A DNA stretch of 57,093 nucleotides from Amycolatopsis tucumanensis (GCF_021654135.1 NZ_JAKGSD010000025.1:63482-120574), one strand, 5' to 3'. Counted from the stretch's first letter, positions 16,281-25,068 are shown. Program-made: numbers and translations. Notes: a model not told the origin generated them from the sequence alone.

Positions 16281-17785
16281 GCCGCACTTCCCTCCATCAC
16301 CAGATTCAGCACGTCTGCTTCGGTCAGCTCGCTCGCGGGCGCCTCGCGGACCACGTGGCCCTCCCGCATCACGAGCACGCGGTCGGCGAGCCCGAGCACC
16401 TCGGGCATCTCGCTGGAGACCAGCACGAGCCCGACCCCGGCCGCGGCGAGCTCGCGGATCAGCCGGTAGAGCTCGGCCCGCGCGCCCACGTCGACGCCGC
16501 GGGTGGGCTCGTCGAGCAGCAGGATCGAGCAGCCGCGCACGAGCCAGCGCGCCACGACCGCCTTCTGCTGGTTGCCGCCGGAGAGCGTGCCCACCGGGCG
16601 GCGCGGGTCGGCCGGGCGCAGGTCCAGCTGCCGCAGGCGCTCGGCCGAGTCCCCGATCTCGCGGGCGCGGTCGGTGAAGCCGAAGCGGCTGTAGGCGGGC
16701 AGGCTGGCCAGGGTCACGTTGTGCGCGACCGACATCTCCAGCAGCAGCGCCTGGCTCTTGCGTTCCTCCGGCGCCAGGCCGATCCCGGCCTTGACCGCGC
16801 TGGGCACGTCGCCGGGCTTGAGGCGCTTGCCCTCGACGAACACCTTGCCCGCGTCCGGTTTGCGGCCGCCGAAGATGGTCTCCAGCAGTTCGCTGCGGCC
16901 GGCGCCGACGAGGCCGGCCACACCGAGGATCTCCCCGCGCCGCAACGTGAAGCTGACGTTCTCGAATTCGCCGCGGCGGGTCAGGTTCTCCACGCGCAGC
17001 AACTCGGTCGAGGTGTCCACTGTGGATTCCAGGCGTTCCGGGTAGACGGTTTCGACGCGGCGGCCGGACATCAGCGACACCAGGTGGTCGGTGGTGACGT
17101 CGGCGACCTCCAGCCCGGCGGCGACGGTGGCGCCGTCCTTGAGGACGGTGACGCGGTTGCCGATGCGGCGGATCTCCTCCAGCCGGTGCGAGATGTAGAC
17201 GACGGCGACCCCGTCGGCGGTCAGCTCGGCGACGATGCGGAACAGGTTGTCCACCTCGTCGGAGGCGAGCGCGGCGGTCGGCTCGTCCATCACGATCAGG
17301 CGGGCGTCGTGGGCCAGCGCGCGGGCCATCGACACGAGCTGCTGGCCTGCCGCGGACAGGTCGCCGACCTCGCGGTCGGGGTGGATCTCCGGGTGGCCGA
17401 GCCGCGCGAGCAGCTCGGCGGCCCGCACGCGGGCCTGCCGGTCGCGGGTGAAGCCGGCCTGCGCCGGCTCGAGGCCGAGGAAGATGTTGTCCGACACCGA
17501 CAGCGCGGGGATGAGGTCGAGCTCCTGGTACATGGTCGCGATGCCGCGGCGCAGCGCGGCGACCGGCGAGGACAGCGTGACGGGCTCGCCCTGCCAGCGG
17601 ATCTCGCCCGCGTCCGGCTGGTGGGCGCCGGCGAGGACCTTGATCAGGGTCGATTTGCCTGCGCCGTTCTGGCCGAGCAGGCAGTGCACCTCCCCCGCCC
17701 GCACCGACAGCTCGACACCGTCCAGCGCCCGGACACCCGGGAACGTCTTGACGATGCCGCGCATGGACAGCAGGTCTTCGGTCAT
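16277..17785 (-). CDS. Sugar ABC transporter ATP-binding protein (RbsA-like, two ATPase domains)
   Basis: A 502-residue double ATPase. Domain 1 has Walker A GQNGAGKST, the signature LSAAGQQLVSMARAL and Walker B LIVMDEPTAAL. Domain 2 has the degenerate GLVGAGRSEL in place of Walker A, LSGGNQQKAVVARWL and LLLDEPTRGVDVG. This asymmetry is standard for RbsA/MglA/XylG ATPases. The start ATG 17785 shares one base with the ROK stop (TGATG) and has GGAGG 4 nt upstream; the GTG at 17788 would be too close to that site. It energises import through the RbsC-like permease. Confidence 0.93.
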   Translation of the reverse strand: MTEDLLSMRGIVKTFPGVRALDGVELSVRAGEVHCLLGQNGAGKSTLIKVLAGAHQPDAGEIRWQGEPVTLSSPVAALRRGIATMYQELDLIPALSVSDNIFLGLEPAQAGFTRDRQARVRAAELLARLGHPEIHPDREVGDLSAAGQQLVSMARALAHDARLIVMDEPTAALASDEVDNLFRIVAELTADGVAVVYISHRLEEIRRIGNRVTVLKDGATVAAGLEVADVTTDHLVSLMSGRRVETVYPERLESTVDTSTELLRVENLTRRGEFENVSFTLRRGEILGVAGLVGAGRSELLETIFGGRKPDAGKVFVEGKRLKPGDVPSAVKAGIGLAPEERKSQALLLEMSVAHNVTLASLPAYSRFGFTDRAREIGDSAERLRQLDLRPADPRRPVGTLSGGNQQKAVVARWLVRGCSILLLDEPTRGVDVGARAELYRLIRELAAAGVGLVLVSSEMPEVLGLADRVLVMREGHVVREAPASELTEADVLNLVMEGSAA

Positions 17786-19011
17786 CACGCCTCCACGCTC
17801 ACCGGGGCGCCGGCCGGGGCCAGCGTCGGATCGTCCAGCAGGGGCCGGATCGCGGCCTGCGCCGCGCCGGTGCCGACCGCGGTGAACCCGAGCCGGGACG
17901 CCACGATGCGGGGGCCGCCGGTCTCGGCGGTGACCGAGCGGGCGGCGAGTTCGGCGCGGACCGGCTCGGCGAGCCACTCGCGCAGCGGCGCGAAGTAGCC
18001 GCCGAGCACGACGATCCGCGGGTCGAGCAGGTCGGCCAGGACCGCGATGCCGTGGCCGAGGGCGGCGCCCAGCTGCACGAGCGCGTCGAGGACGCGGCGG
18101 TCGCCGTCCTGGGCGCGCCGCCGCACGATCGCGGTGCGCTGGGCCAGGTCGAGCGACGGGTCGTGGACCAGGTCGCCGGGGCCGGCCAGCGAGTGCAGGA
18201 ACGGGTCGATGCCGACGGCGGTCTGCCAGCAGCCGCGGCGGCCGCAGACGCAGGGCCGTCCGGTGGGTTCCAGCGACAGGTGCCCGACCTCGCCCGCGGC
18301 GCCGCCGATCAGGCCGCCGCCGGTGATCAGCCCGGCGCCGACGCCCATGCCGCCGAGCAGGAACACGACGTCGGAGCAGCCGCGGGCGGCGCCGTCGTCG
18401 GCTTCGGCGAGGGCCGCGAGGTTGGCGTCGTTGCCGACGACGATGCGGTCGAGGGGGAACCCGGTGCGGGCGGCGAGCCCGTCGGCGAGGGCGAGGCCGC
18501 GCCACCGGAGGCCGGGCGCGACGCGGACGAGGCCGGTCGCGGTGTCGACCAGACCGGGCACCGCCACCGCGATGCCGGCGACGTCGTCCACTTCGGACCG
18601 CGCGGCGAGCACGAGCGCGGCCAGTTCGTCGAGGGTGCGTTCCGCCCCGAGGGCCCGCACGTCACAGGCGGCGCGGCGGCGGGTGGTGGCGGTGCCGGCG
18701 AGGTCGAGGACCGTCGCGCCGACGTGGTTCTCGTCCACCTCGAGCCCGATGCCCCAGTGGCCGCGCGGCCGGAGTTCGACGAGCTGGCCGGGCCTGCCCT
18801 GGCCGCCCTCGTGACGGCCGCCCGCCTGGACGAGCTCGCGGATCTCCAGCTCGGCGACGAGGCCGGAGACGGTGGCCTTGCTGAGGCCGCTGAGGGTCGC
18901 CAGTTGCGCGCGGGAGAGCCCCCCGTGGCGGCGCAGGAGCCGGACGAGCAGGGCGAGGTTGGCCCTGCGGACACCGGCGCGGTCCGTCGGCCGGTCGGAA
19001 GGTTGGGGCAC
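17785..19011 (-). CDS. ROK family transcriptional repressor, first gene of the ABC/ebo operon
   Basis: A 408-residue NagC/XylR-type repressor. It has an N-terminal winged HTH (residues about 15-70, LSRAQLATLSGLSKATVSGLV) and a ROK kinase-like sugar-binding domain with the zinc motif CVCGRRGCW near residue 250, plus GxGxGxGxIxxGxxxxGxxGExGH-type spacing. It is the first gene of a twelve-gene transcript and probably represses it until an imported sugar or cyclitol binds. The start is GTG 19011 with a GGAG site about 8-10 nt upstream. Candidate operators are at 19128-19148 and 19044-19069. Confidence 0.92.
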   Translation of the reverse strand: MPQPSDRPTDRAGVRRANLALLVRLLRRHGGLSRAQLATLSGLSKATVSGLVAELEIRELVQAGGRHEGGQGRPGQLVELRPRGHWGIGLEVDENHVGATVLDLAGTATTRRRAACDVRALGAERTLDELAALVLAARSEVDDVAGIAVAVPGLVDTATGLVRVAPGLRWRGLALADGLAARTGFPLDRIVVGNDANLAALAEADDGAARGCSDVVFLLGGMGVGAGLITGGGLIGGAAGEVGHLSLEPTGRPCVCGRRGCWQTAVGIDPFLHSLAGPGDLVHDPSLDLAQRTAIVRRRAQDGDRRVLDALVQLGAALGHGIAVLADLLDPRIVVLGGYFAPLREWLAEPVRAELAARSVTAETGGPRIVASRLGFTAVGTGAAQAAIRPLLDDPTLAPAGAPVSVEA

Positions 19012-19043
19012 CGCGGACGCTCCACTTCGTTGGGAAACTGGCC

Positions 19044-19069
19044 GGTCTCAGTGCTGCGGTCTCAGTGCT
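19044..19069. repeat. 12-bp direct repeat, 14-bp period, in the leader of the ROK/ABC/ebo operon
   Basis: GGTCTCAGTGCT occurs at 19044-19055 and again exactly at 19058-19069. It lies between the inverted repeat at 19128-19148 and the GTG at 19011. A 10-bp palindrome GGCGTACGCC follows at 19072-19081. Such a paired site could bind a regulator or could be a chance duplication. Confidence 0.5.
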
Positions 19070-19127
19070 CTGGCGTACGCCGCCTACTCTGACTGGCGGG
19101 GTACTTCTGCCACAATCCGGCAAAAGG

Positions 19128-19148
19128 AGTAACAGTCAGATCGTTACT
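19128..19148. promoter_or_regulatory. Inverted repeat upstream of the ROK/ABC/ebo operon (candidate ROK operator)
   Basis: AGTAAC-N9-GTTACT is a perfect 6-bp-arm inverted repeat in an unusually AT-rich patch, flanked by CAAAA on the left and TTTTG on the right (offset by 2 nt). A second short inverted repeat TGCC-N7-GGCA lies at 19108-19122. Both are 95-140 bp upstream of the ROK start. I could not settle -10/-35 boxes. Autoregulation by the ROK protein is inferred. Confidence 0.45.
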
Positions 19149-19402
19149 TTTGAACCAGACTGCCGAAAGTGTGCACGGTTGATGACAGGCTTCCGTTCAG
19201 TGGAAGTCGCGAGCGCCACCCGCACCACTTCGCGCTCCCCGAAGCCACCCACAGCCTCGCGCGGCCAGCGCCGGCATTTCGCCCCACATCAACCCGCGCC
19301 ATCGCACCACCCGGCGCACCCGCGGCCCCGCCACCCGCACCACTGCGCCGACGCCGAGCCACCCGCAGCGGTCTCAAGCCACCCGCACCGCCCGCGCCAA
19401 GG
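19149..19402. other. Gap between two ROK transcription units
   Basis: Together with the 19012-19148 leader this makes a 391-bp stretch without a convincing gene. The part nearest the second ROK stop is low-complexity CACC/CCGC-rich sequence. Short open frames exist on both strands but show no domain, ribosome-binding site or coding pattern. I see nothing else in it. Confidence 0.6.
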
Positions 19403-20599
19403 TCACGCAGGCACGCTGAACGCGTGGTCGGACGCCAGCCACGCGGCCCCGATCACGCCGGCCTGATCACCCAGCTCCGAGAGCACTATCGGCAGGTTCC
19501 CGGTCGCCAGTGGCAGCGACCGCCGGTAGACCGACGACCGCACCTCGGCCAGCAGCGTGTGCCCCAGCCGGGACACCCCGCCGCCGATCACGACCATCCC
19601 GGGGTTCAGGAAGCTCACCAGCGACGCGATCACCTGCCCCAGCCGCCGCCCGCCCTCGCGGACCAGCGTCACCGCCGCGAAGTCACCGGCCTGGGCCGCC
19701 TCCGCCACGTCCCGCGCGGTCAACGCCGGCCGGTCCGCCAGCAGCTCGGCCAGGTACGGCGACCGGCCGCTGCGCGCCAGCGTCAGCGCGTCCCGCGCCA
19801 GGGCCGCCCCGCCGAAGTACGCCTCCAGGCACCCGGCCTCCCCGCAGGCGCACGCCGGGCCGTAGTCGTCGAGCTTGATGTGCCCGATGTCGCCCGCCGT
19901 GCCGGCCACCCCGCGGTACACGCGCCCGCCGACGACGATCCCGCCGCCGATACCGGTCCCCACCTTCACGAAGATCAGGTCGTCCAGCGACCGCGCCACC
20001 CCCGCGTGCCGCTCCCCCAGCGCCATCACGTTCACGTCGTTGTCCACCGTCACCGCGCAGCCCCAGTGCCCGGCCAGCCGGTCGCGCACCGGGAAGCGGT
20101 CCCAGCCCGGCATGATCGGCGGCGCCACCGGCATCCCGTCGCGGAAACTCACCGGCCCGGGCAGCCCGATGCCGGCGCCCGCGAGCCGCCCTGGGGCGTC
20201 CTGCAGCACCTTCGCCGCCAGCTGCTCGACCCGGTCCAGCACCGGCACCGGCCCGCGGCGCACGTCGCAGTCCTCCACCGCGTGCGCCAGCACTTCGCAC
20301 CGCCCGTCGGTCACCGCCACGCCGACCGAGGTCGCCCCGATGTCGACGCCGAGGAACCGCAAGTCGTCGGCCAGGCGCACGAGCGTCGACCGGCGCCCGC
20401 CGCGGCTCGCCGCCGGACCGCCGGATTCCACGAGCCCGCCTTCGGCCAGCCGGGTGATCTCGGCGGCCAGCCGGGCCCGTGGCACGCCGAGCCGTTCACC
20501 CAGTTCGACCCTTGCCATCGGGCCCTCGTCCCGCAACAGGGCGAGCAGCCCGGCCTGCTCACGGGTCTCGGCCGACGGGGGAAAACCGCTGGTGGTCAT
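19403..20599 (-). CDS. ROK family transcriptional regulator, divergent from secreted sugar genes
   Basis: A 398-residue NagC-like regulator. It has a winged HTH at about residues 10-65 (VELGERLGVPRARLAAEITRLAEGGLVE in part), then a ROK domain beginning LGVDIGATSVGVAV with VGTGIGGGIVV, TAGDIGHI, and the zinc motif CACGEAGCLE. The two ROK proteins in this window share architecture but little detailed sequence, so they are not a recent duplication. The start ATG 20599 is preceded by GGAGG; upstream in-frame starts lack a site. It most likely controls the divergent 20787-25068 genes through the palindrome at 20709-20723. Confidence 0.92.
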   Translation of the reverse strand: MTTSGFPPSAETREQAGLLALLRDEGPMARVELGERLGVPRARLAAEITRLAEGGLVESGGPAASRGGRRSTLVRLADDLRFLGVDIGATSVGVAVTDGRCEVLAHAVEDCDVRRGPVPVLDRVEQLAAKVLQDAPGRLAGAGIGLPGPVSFRDGMPVAPPIMPGWDRFPVRDRLAGHWGCAVTVDNDVNVMALGERHAGVARSLDDLIFVKVGTGIGGGIVVGGRVYRGVAGTAGDIGHIKLDDYGPACACGEAGCLEAYFGGAALARDALTLARSGRSPYLAELLADRPALTARDVAEAAQAGDFAAVTLVREGGRRLGQVIASLVSFLNPGMVVIGGGVSRLGHTLLAEVRSSVYRRSLPLATGNLPIVLSELGDQAGVIGAAWLASDHAFSVPA

Positions 20600-20703
20600 G
20601 GGGCACCAGCCTCCTCGCTGCTCGCGCGTGCACCGACTGTAGACCCGCCGCCGCCCCTTTTGAGCAGACACGGCCCAACTTTGTTCCGCGAAATCCGAAA
20701 CTC

Positions 20704-20733
20704 TGGACACTTCCGGCGGAAGTTGCCTACGTT
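20704..20733 (+). promoter_or_regulatory. Promoter with embedded palindromic operator for the 20787 operon
   Basis: A -35-like TGGACA (20704-20709) and a -10-like TACGTT (20728-20733) are 18 bp apart. Between them sits a perfect 15-bp palindrome, ACTTCCG-G-CGGAAGT (20709-20723). This placement would let a repressor block RNA polymerase. The divergent ROK protein is the obvious candidate. Sequence elements are read directly; function is inferred. Confidence 0.55.
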
Positions 20734-20786
20734 GACCGGCGCACGTGGCAAGGGGGTCGGTTCACACTCGGCTGAAGGAGAAATCC

Positions 20787-21746
20787 GTGTCCCACTCGTC
20801 GTTCAACCGCCGCGGTTTCCTGCGCTCCGCGGCGGGGGCGACCGTCGCGGTCAGCGCCGCGGCGCTCGCCGGATCGCTGCCCGCCGCCGCCAGTCAGGGC
20901 GGCGGCCGCCTCGTCCCGCAGAACCAGATCGGCATCCAGCTCTACAGCGTCCGCGACAACGTCTCGCAGCTCGGGTTCCGGGCCGTGTTCGAGGAGCTGT
21001 CCCGCATCGGCTACCGCGAGATCGAGTTCGCGGGCTACACGCAGAGCACCTCGATCCTCGGACGGCAGATCACCGTGCCGGAGATCGCCCAGCTGCTGAA
21101 GGACTTCGGGCTCAAGGCGGTCGGCAGCCACGTCGGCCTCAACAACTTCCGCACCAACCTGCAGGGCGAACTCGACAACGCGGAAATCCTCGGGCTCAAG
21201 CACATCGGCACCGCCAACGCCCCGACCAACGTGAACACAGTGGACGGTTACCGGGCGGCGGCCGAGGAGTTCAACACCTTCGGCGCCGCGGCACGCGACC
21301 GCGGCCTGAAGTTCTACCAGCACAACCACGCCGGCGAGTTCGCCTTCGCCACCGACCAGCCGAAGGTGCGCCTCTACGACGTCTTCCTCGAGCACACCGA
21401 CCCGCGCCTGGTCTACCTGGAAATGGACGTGTACTGGGCCTACGTCGGCCAGTACCGATTCCCCGGCTTCGACCCCGCCGACTACATCACCCGCGCCCCG
21501 CACCGCTACCCGTTGCTGCACCTCAAGGACGGCGACGAGAACCCCGCCAACCCCAACGGCTACGACATCGTCGAGTTCGGCGCGGGCGACCTGCCCTACC
21601 GCCGCTTCCTCAAGCGGGTCAACGGCCGCGGCCGCTACCACGGCATCTGGGAGCAGGACACCGCCCCGAACACGCAGCCCAACCCGCCCGGCTCGTTCGC
21701 CGCGGCACTGCGCAGCTACCAGGCGCTGACGGACCTGCGCGGCTGA
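20787..21746 (+). CDS. Tat-exported sugar phosphate isomerase/epimerase-like TIM barrel
   Basis: A 319-residue secreted protein. The N-terminus NRRGFLRSAAGA is a clear twin-arginine signal followed by a hydrophobic stretch and a probable cleavage near residue 34-37 (AAAS). The mature part is an AP_endonuc_2 barrel: IGIQLYSVRDN, YREIEFAGYT, VGSHVGLNNF, YQHNHAGEF, YLEMDVYWAYVGQ and LLHLKDGD. GTG 20787 is chosen because GAAGGAG lies 6 nt upstream and it starts the Tat signal. It acts outside the cell on a free sugar or glycan-derived compound and sits 43 bp ahead of the secreted dehydrogenase gene. Confidence 0.88.
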   Translation: MSHSSFNRRGFLRSAAGATVAVSAAALAGSLPAAASQGGGRLVPQNQIGIQLYSVRDNVSQLGFRAVFEELSRIGYREIEFAGYTQSTSILGRQITVPEIAQLLKDFGLKAVGSHVGLNNFRTNLQGELDNAEILGLKHIGTANAPTNVNTVDGYRAAAEEFNTFGAAARDRGLKFYQHNHAGEFAFATDQPKVRLYDVFLEHTDPRLVYLEMDVYWAYVGQYRFPGFDPADYITRAPHRYPLLHLKDGDENPANPNGYDIVEFGAGDLPYRRFLKRVNGRGRYHGIWEQDTAPNTQPNPPGSFAAALRSYQALTDLRG

Positions 21747-21789
21747 CCCCTTCCCCTCCCCGTCGAAATCCCACCGGAGTGATCTCGCG

Positions 21790-24700
21790 ATGCATCCTGC
21801 CCTGAGACGGTTGATCACCGCCGCCGCGGTGACGGCCCTGCCGTTGCTCGGCCTCGCCGTGCCGGCCGCGGCCCACGAGGAAGACGCCGCCCTGCACTGG
21901 GAGAACTACGAGAAGATCACGCTCACCAAGAACGTGGGCGAGCCCATCGACCTGGCCGTGCTGCCGGACAACCGCGTCCTGCACACCGCGCGCAGCGGTG
22001 AGGTGCGGCTGACCGACCCGAAGACCGGTGTCACGAAGGTCGTCAGCACGATTCCCGTCTACCAGAACTCGGAAATGGGTCTGCAGACGGTGACCCTGGA
22101 CCCCGGCTTCGCCGAGAACAACTGGGTCTACCTCTACTACTCGCCCAAGCTGAACACCCCCGCCGGCTCGGCGCCGAACACGCTGCCCGCGGGCACGGAC
22201 GACTCGTACTGGAAGCAGTGGGAGGGCTACGACGTCCTGTCCCGGTTCAAGTGGACCGGCGAGTCGCTGGACCTGAGCACCGAGCAGGAGATCATCCGCA
22301 TCCCCACCAACCGCGGCCAGTGCTGCCACGTCGCCGGTGACGTCGACTTCGACGCCCAGGGCAACCTGTACCTGTCGACCGGCGGCAACACCCCCGCCTC
22401 GGGCCCGAACGTCAACGGCTACACCCCGATCAACGACGCGCCCGGCTACAACCCCGGCCTCGACGAGCGCCGCGGCGCGGGCAACACCAACGACCTGCGC
22501 GGCAAGATCCTGCGCATCCACGTCAACGAGGACGGCTCCTACACGATCCCCGAGGGCAACCTGTTCGCCCCAGGCACGCCGCTGACGCGGCCGGAGATCT
22601 TCGTGATGGGCCTGCGCAACCCGTTCCGGATGACCGTCGACAAGGCGACCGGCGCGGTGATGTGGGGCGACTACGGCCCCGACGCCGGCACCGCCGACCC
22701 GAACCGCGGCCCGATGGGCTACGTCGAGTGGCAGATCACGACGAAGGCGATGAACTCGGGCTGGCCGTTCTGCACGGCCGACAACTCCCAGCCCTACCGG
22801 GACTTCGACTTCGCCACGCTCACCCCGGGCCCGGCGTTCGACTGCGCCGCCCCGGTCAACGACTCGCGCTGGAACACCGGCCTGCGCGAGCTGCCGCCGG
22901 CCACCCCGGCCACGCTCTGGTACGGCGACAAGGACAGCGACCAGCCGTGGCCCGAGCTGACCGCGTTCCGCTCCAGCACCGGCCAGGCGCCGATGGGCGG
23001 CCCGGTCTACCACTACGACGCGAACAACCCGTCGCCGACGAAGTTCCCGGAGTACTGGGACGGCAAGGCGTTCTTCGGCGAGTTCTCGCAGGACTACGTC
23101 GCCGCGTTCACGCTGTCCGGCCCGGACGGCCCGGTGACGAAGCTGGAGAACTTCCTGCCCAACGCCCAGTTGTCCACGCTGGGCCAGCCGATCTGGGACA
23201 ACCCGATGGACCTCGAGTTCGGTCCGGACGGCTCGCTCTACGTCCTGGACTACGGCGACGGCTTCTTCCGGCAGAACCCGGACGCCGGCCTGTACCGGAT
23301 CGACTTCGCGCCGGGCGACAAGGCGCCGACCGCGCGGATGACGGCGACCCCGTCGTCCGGGCAGGCGCCGCTGACCGTGGCCTTCGACGGCAGCGCATCC
23401 AGCGACCCCGAGGGCGGCGCGCTGACCTACGAGTGGGACTTCGACGGTGACGGCACGTTCGACGCCACCGGACCGCAGGCCACTCACACCTACACCGAGA
23501 ACGGCCAGGTCGAGGCGCGGCTGCGCGTCACCGACCCGGCGGGCAAGCACGGCCTGACGTCGGAGCAGGTCACCACCGGCAACACCGCGCCCACCGTCGG
23601 GCTGACCGCGCCGGCGCACGGCGGGTTCTTCGACTGGGGCGACGCGATCCCCTACGCGGTGACCGTCAGCGACCCGGAGGACGGCACGACCCCGGTGTGC
23701 AGTCGGGTGGCGTGGGCCTTCGGTCTGGGCCACAACCAGCACGGGCACCCGGTCAACAGCGGCACCGGCTGCACCGGCGCCGTGGCCACGCCGACCGACG
23801 CCGGGCACGGTGAGACCGAGAACGTCTTCGGCGTGCTCAACGTGACCTACACCGACAACGGCGCGGGCGGCGTGCCGCCGGCGACCGGTGAGGCGCAGGC
23901 CGTGCTGAACCCGAAGCTCATGCAGGGCGAGCACGCCGACGAGACCAGCGGCGTGACGATCACCGACGACGCGACCGCGTCCGGGCTGCGCTCGGTCACC
24001 GGTTTCGACGCCGGGGACTGGCTGGCCTACGACCCGGTCAACTTCAGCGGCATCACCGGCGTGCAGACCAAGGCCCACGGCGCCGGCCAGCTGCAGCTGC
24101 GGTGGAACGCCGCCGACGCGGCCCCGTTCGCCACGGTCGACGTCCCGGCCGGGGACGGCTGGCAGACGGTGACCACACCGCTGTCCGGTCTGCCGTCCGG
24201 CGCGGGCAAGCTGTTCGTCACCTCCAGCGGCGGGGTCGACGTCGACGCCTTCACCTTCCAGGGCGCCGGGGTCGCGGACAAGACGCCGCCCGCGGTGTCG
24301 GCCGCGCTGACGCCGTCGGCGCCGACCGGGGCGAACGGCTGGTACACGGGCAACGTCACGCTGGCCGTGACCGCGACCGACAACGGCACGGTGTCCAGCA
24401 GGCAGTACTCCGTGGACAACGGCGTGACCTGGGCGAACGCGGCCAACCCGGTCACGTTGTCGGCCGAGGGCACCACGACCGTGCTGTACCGGGCGACGGA
24501 CAACGGCGGCAACGTCTCCACGCCGGGCACGCTCACGGTCAAGATCGACAAGACCGCGCCCGCGGTGACGGTCGCCGGGGTGACCGAGGGGCAGGCCTTC
24601 GGGGACTCCGCGGCACTGACGCCGGTGGTCACCGCCACCGACGCCGCGTCCGGGGTCGCCAAGGTCCAGGCCACGGTGGACGGTCAGCCGGTCACGCCGG

Positions 24701-25068
24701 GCAAGCCGCTGGACCTGTGGCGGCTGCCGCTCGGGGCGCACCAGCTGTCGGTGACCGTGACCGACCAGGCCGGGCTCACCACGACCAAGGCCGTGAACTT
24801 CACGACCGGGACGTCGTTCGGTGACGTGCGGGCCCTGATCGACCGGTTCCGCGACGCCGGCTGGGTGACCAAGGCGGGTGCGGTGCAGCTGCGCGGCACC
24901 CTGGACCTCGCCGAGTCGCACGCGAAGGCCGGCCGGATCCGGCCCGCGCAGGAGGCGCTGCGGCTGTTCGGCGTCCTCGCCGGCCAGCGGTGGAACGTGC
25001 CGGACCGGGTCGCTTCGGAGACACTCCGTCGCGACGCCACCGCCCTGTCGGGGTCGCTGAAGGCCTGA
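21790..25068 (+). CDS. Secreted multidomain PQQ-dependent sugar dehydrogenase-like protein with PKD, CBM6-like and Ig-like modules
   Basis: A 1092-residue secreted protein. A Sec signal (cleavage near residue 29, AAAHEE) is followed by a GSDH-type beta-propeller at about 35-505 (PIDLAVLPDNRVL, DPGFAENNWVYLYYSP, GNTNDLRGKILRIHV, GLRNPFRMTVD). A PKD domain follows at about 515-600 (APLTVAFDGSASSDPEGG), a CBM6-like module at about 700-825 (FDAGDWLAYDPVNFSG, LQLRWNAAD) and Ig-like repeats at about 835-1010. The last ~70 residues form a helical tail. It would oxidise or bind a polysaccharide-derived sugar outside the cell. Such propellers are often fused to ThuA domains; none is present here. Confidence 0.87.
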   Translation: MHPALRRLITAAAVTALPLLGLAVPAAAHEEDAALHWENYEKITLTKNVGEPIDLAVLPDNRVLHTARSGEVRLTDPKTGVTKVVSTIPVYQNSEMGLQTVTLDPGFAENNWVYLYYSPKLNTPAGSAPNTLPAGTDDSYWKQWEGYDVLSRFKWTGESLDLSTEQEIIRIPTNRGQCCHVAGDVDFDAQGNLYLSTGGNTPASGPNVNGYTPINDAPGYNPGLDERRGAGNTNDLRGKILRIHVNEDGSYTIPEGNLFAPGTPLTRPEIFVMGLRNPFRMTVDKATGAVMWGDYGPDAGTADPNRGPMGYVEWQITTKAMNSGWPFCTADNSQPYRDFDFATLTPGPAFDCAAPVNDSRWNTGLRELPPATPATLWYGDKDSDQPWPELTAFRSSTGQAPMGGPVYHYDANNPSPTKFPEYWDGKAFFGEFSQDYVAAFTLSGPDGPVTKLENFLPNAQLSTLGQPIWDNPMDLEFGPDGSLYVLDYGDGFFRQNPDAGLYRIDFAPGDKAPTARMTATPSSGQAPLTVAFDGSASSDPEGGALTYEWDFDGDGTFDATGPQATHTYTENGQVEARLRVTDPAGKHGLTSEQVTTGNTAPTVGLTAPAHGGFFDWGDAIPYAVTVSDPEDGTTPVCSRVAWAFGLGHNQHGHPVNSGTGCTGAVATPTDAGHGETENVFGVLNVTYTDNGAGGVPPATGEAQAVLNPKLMQGEHADETSGVTITDDATASGLRSVTGFDAGDWLAYDPVNFSGITGVQTKAHGAGQLQLRWNAADAAPFATVDVPAGDGWQTVTTPLSGLPSGAGKLFVTSSGGVDVDAFTFQGAGVADKTPPAVSAALTPSAPTGANGWYTGNVTLAVTATDNGTVSSRQYSVDNGVTWANAANPVTLSAEGTTTVLYRATDNGGNVSTPGTLTVKIDKTAPAVTVAGVTEGQAFGDSAALTPVVTATDAASGVAKVQATVDGQPVTPGKPLDLWRLPLGAHQLSVTVTDQAGLTTTKAVNFTTGTSFGDVRALIDRFRDAGWVTKAGAVQLRGTLDLAESHAKAGRIRPAQEALRLFGVLAGQRWNVPDRVASETLRRDATALSGSLKA

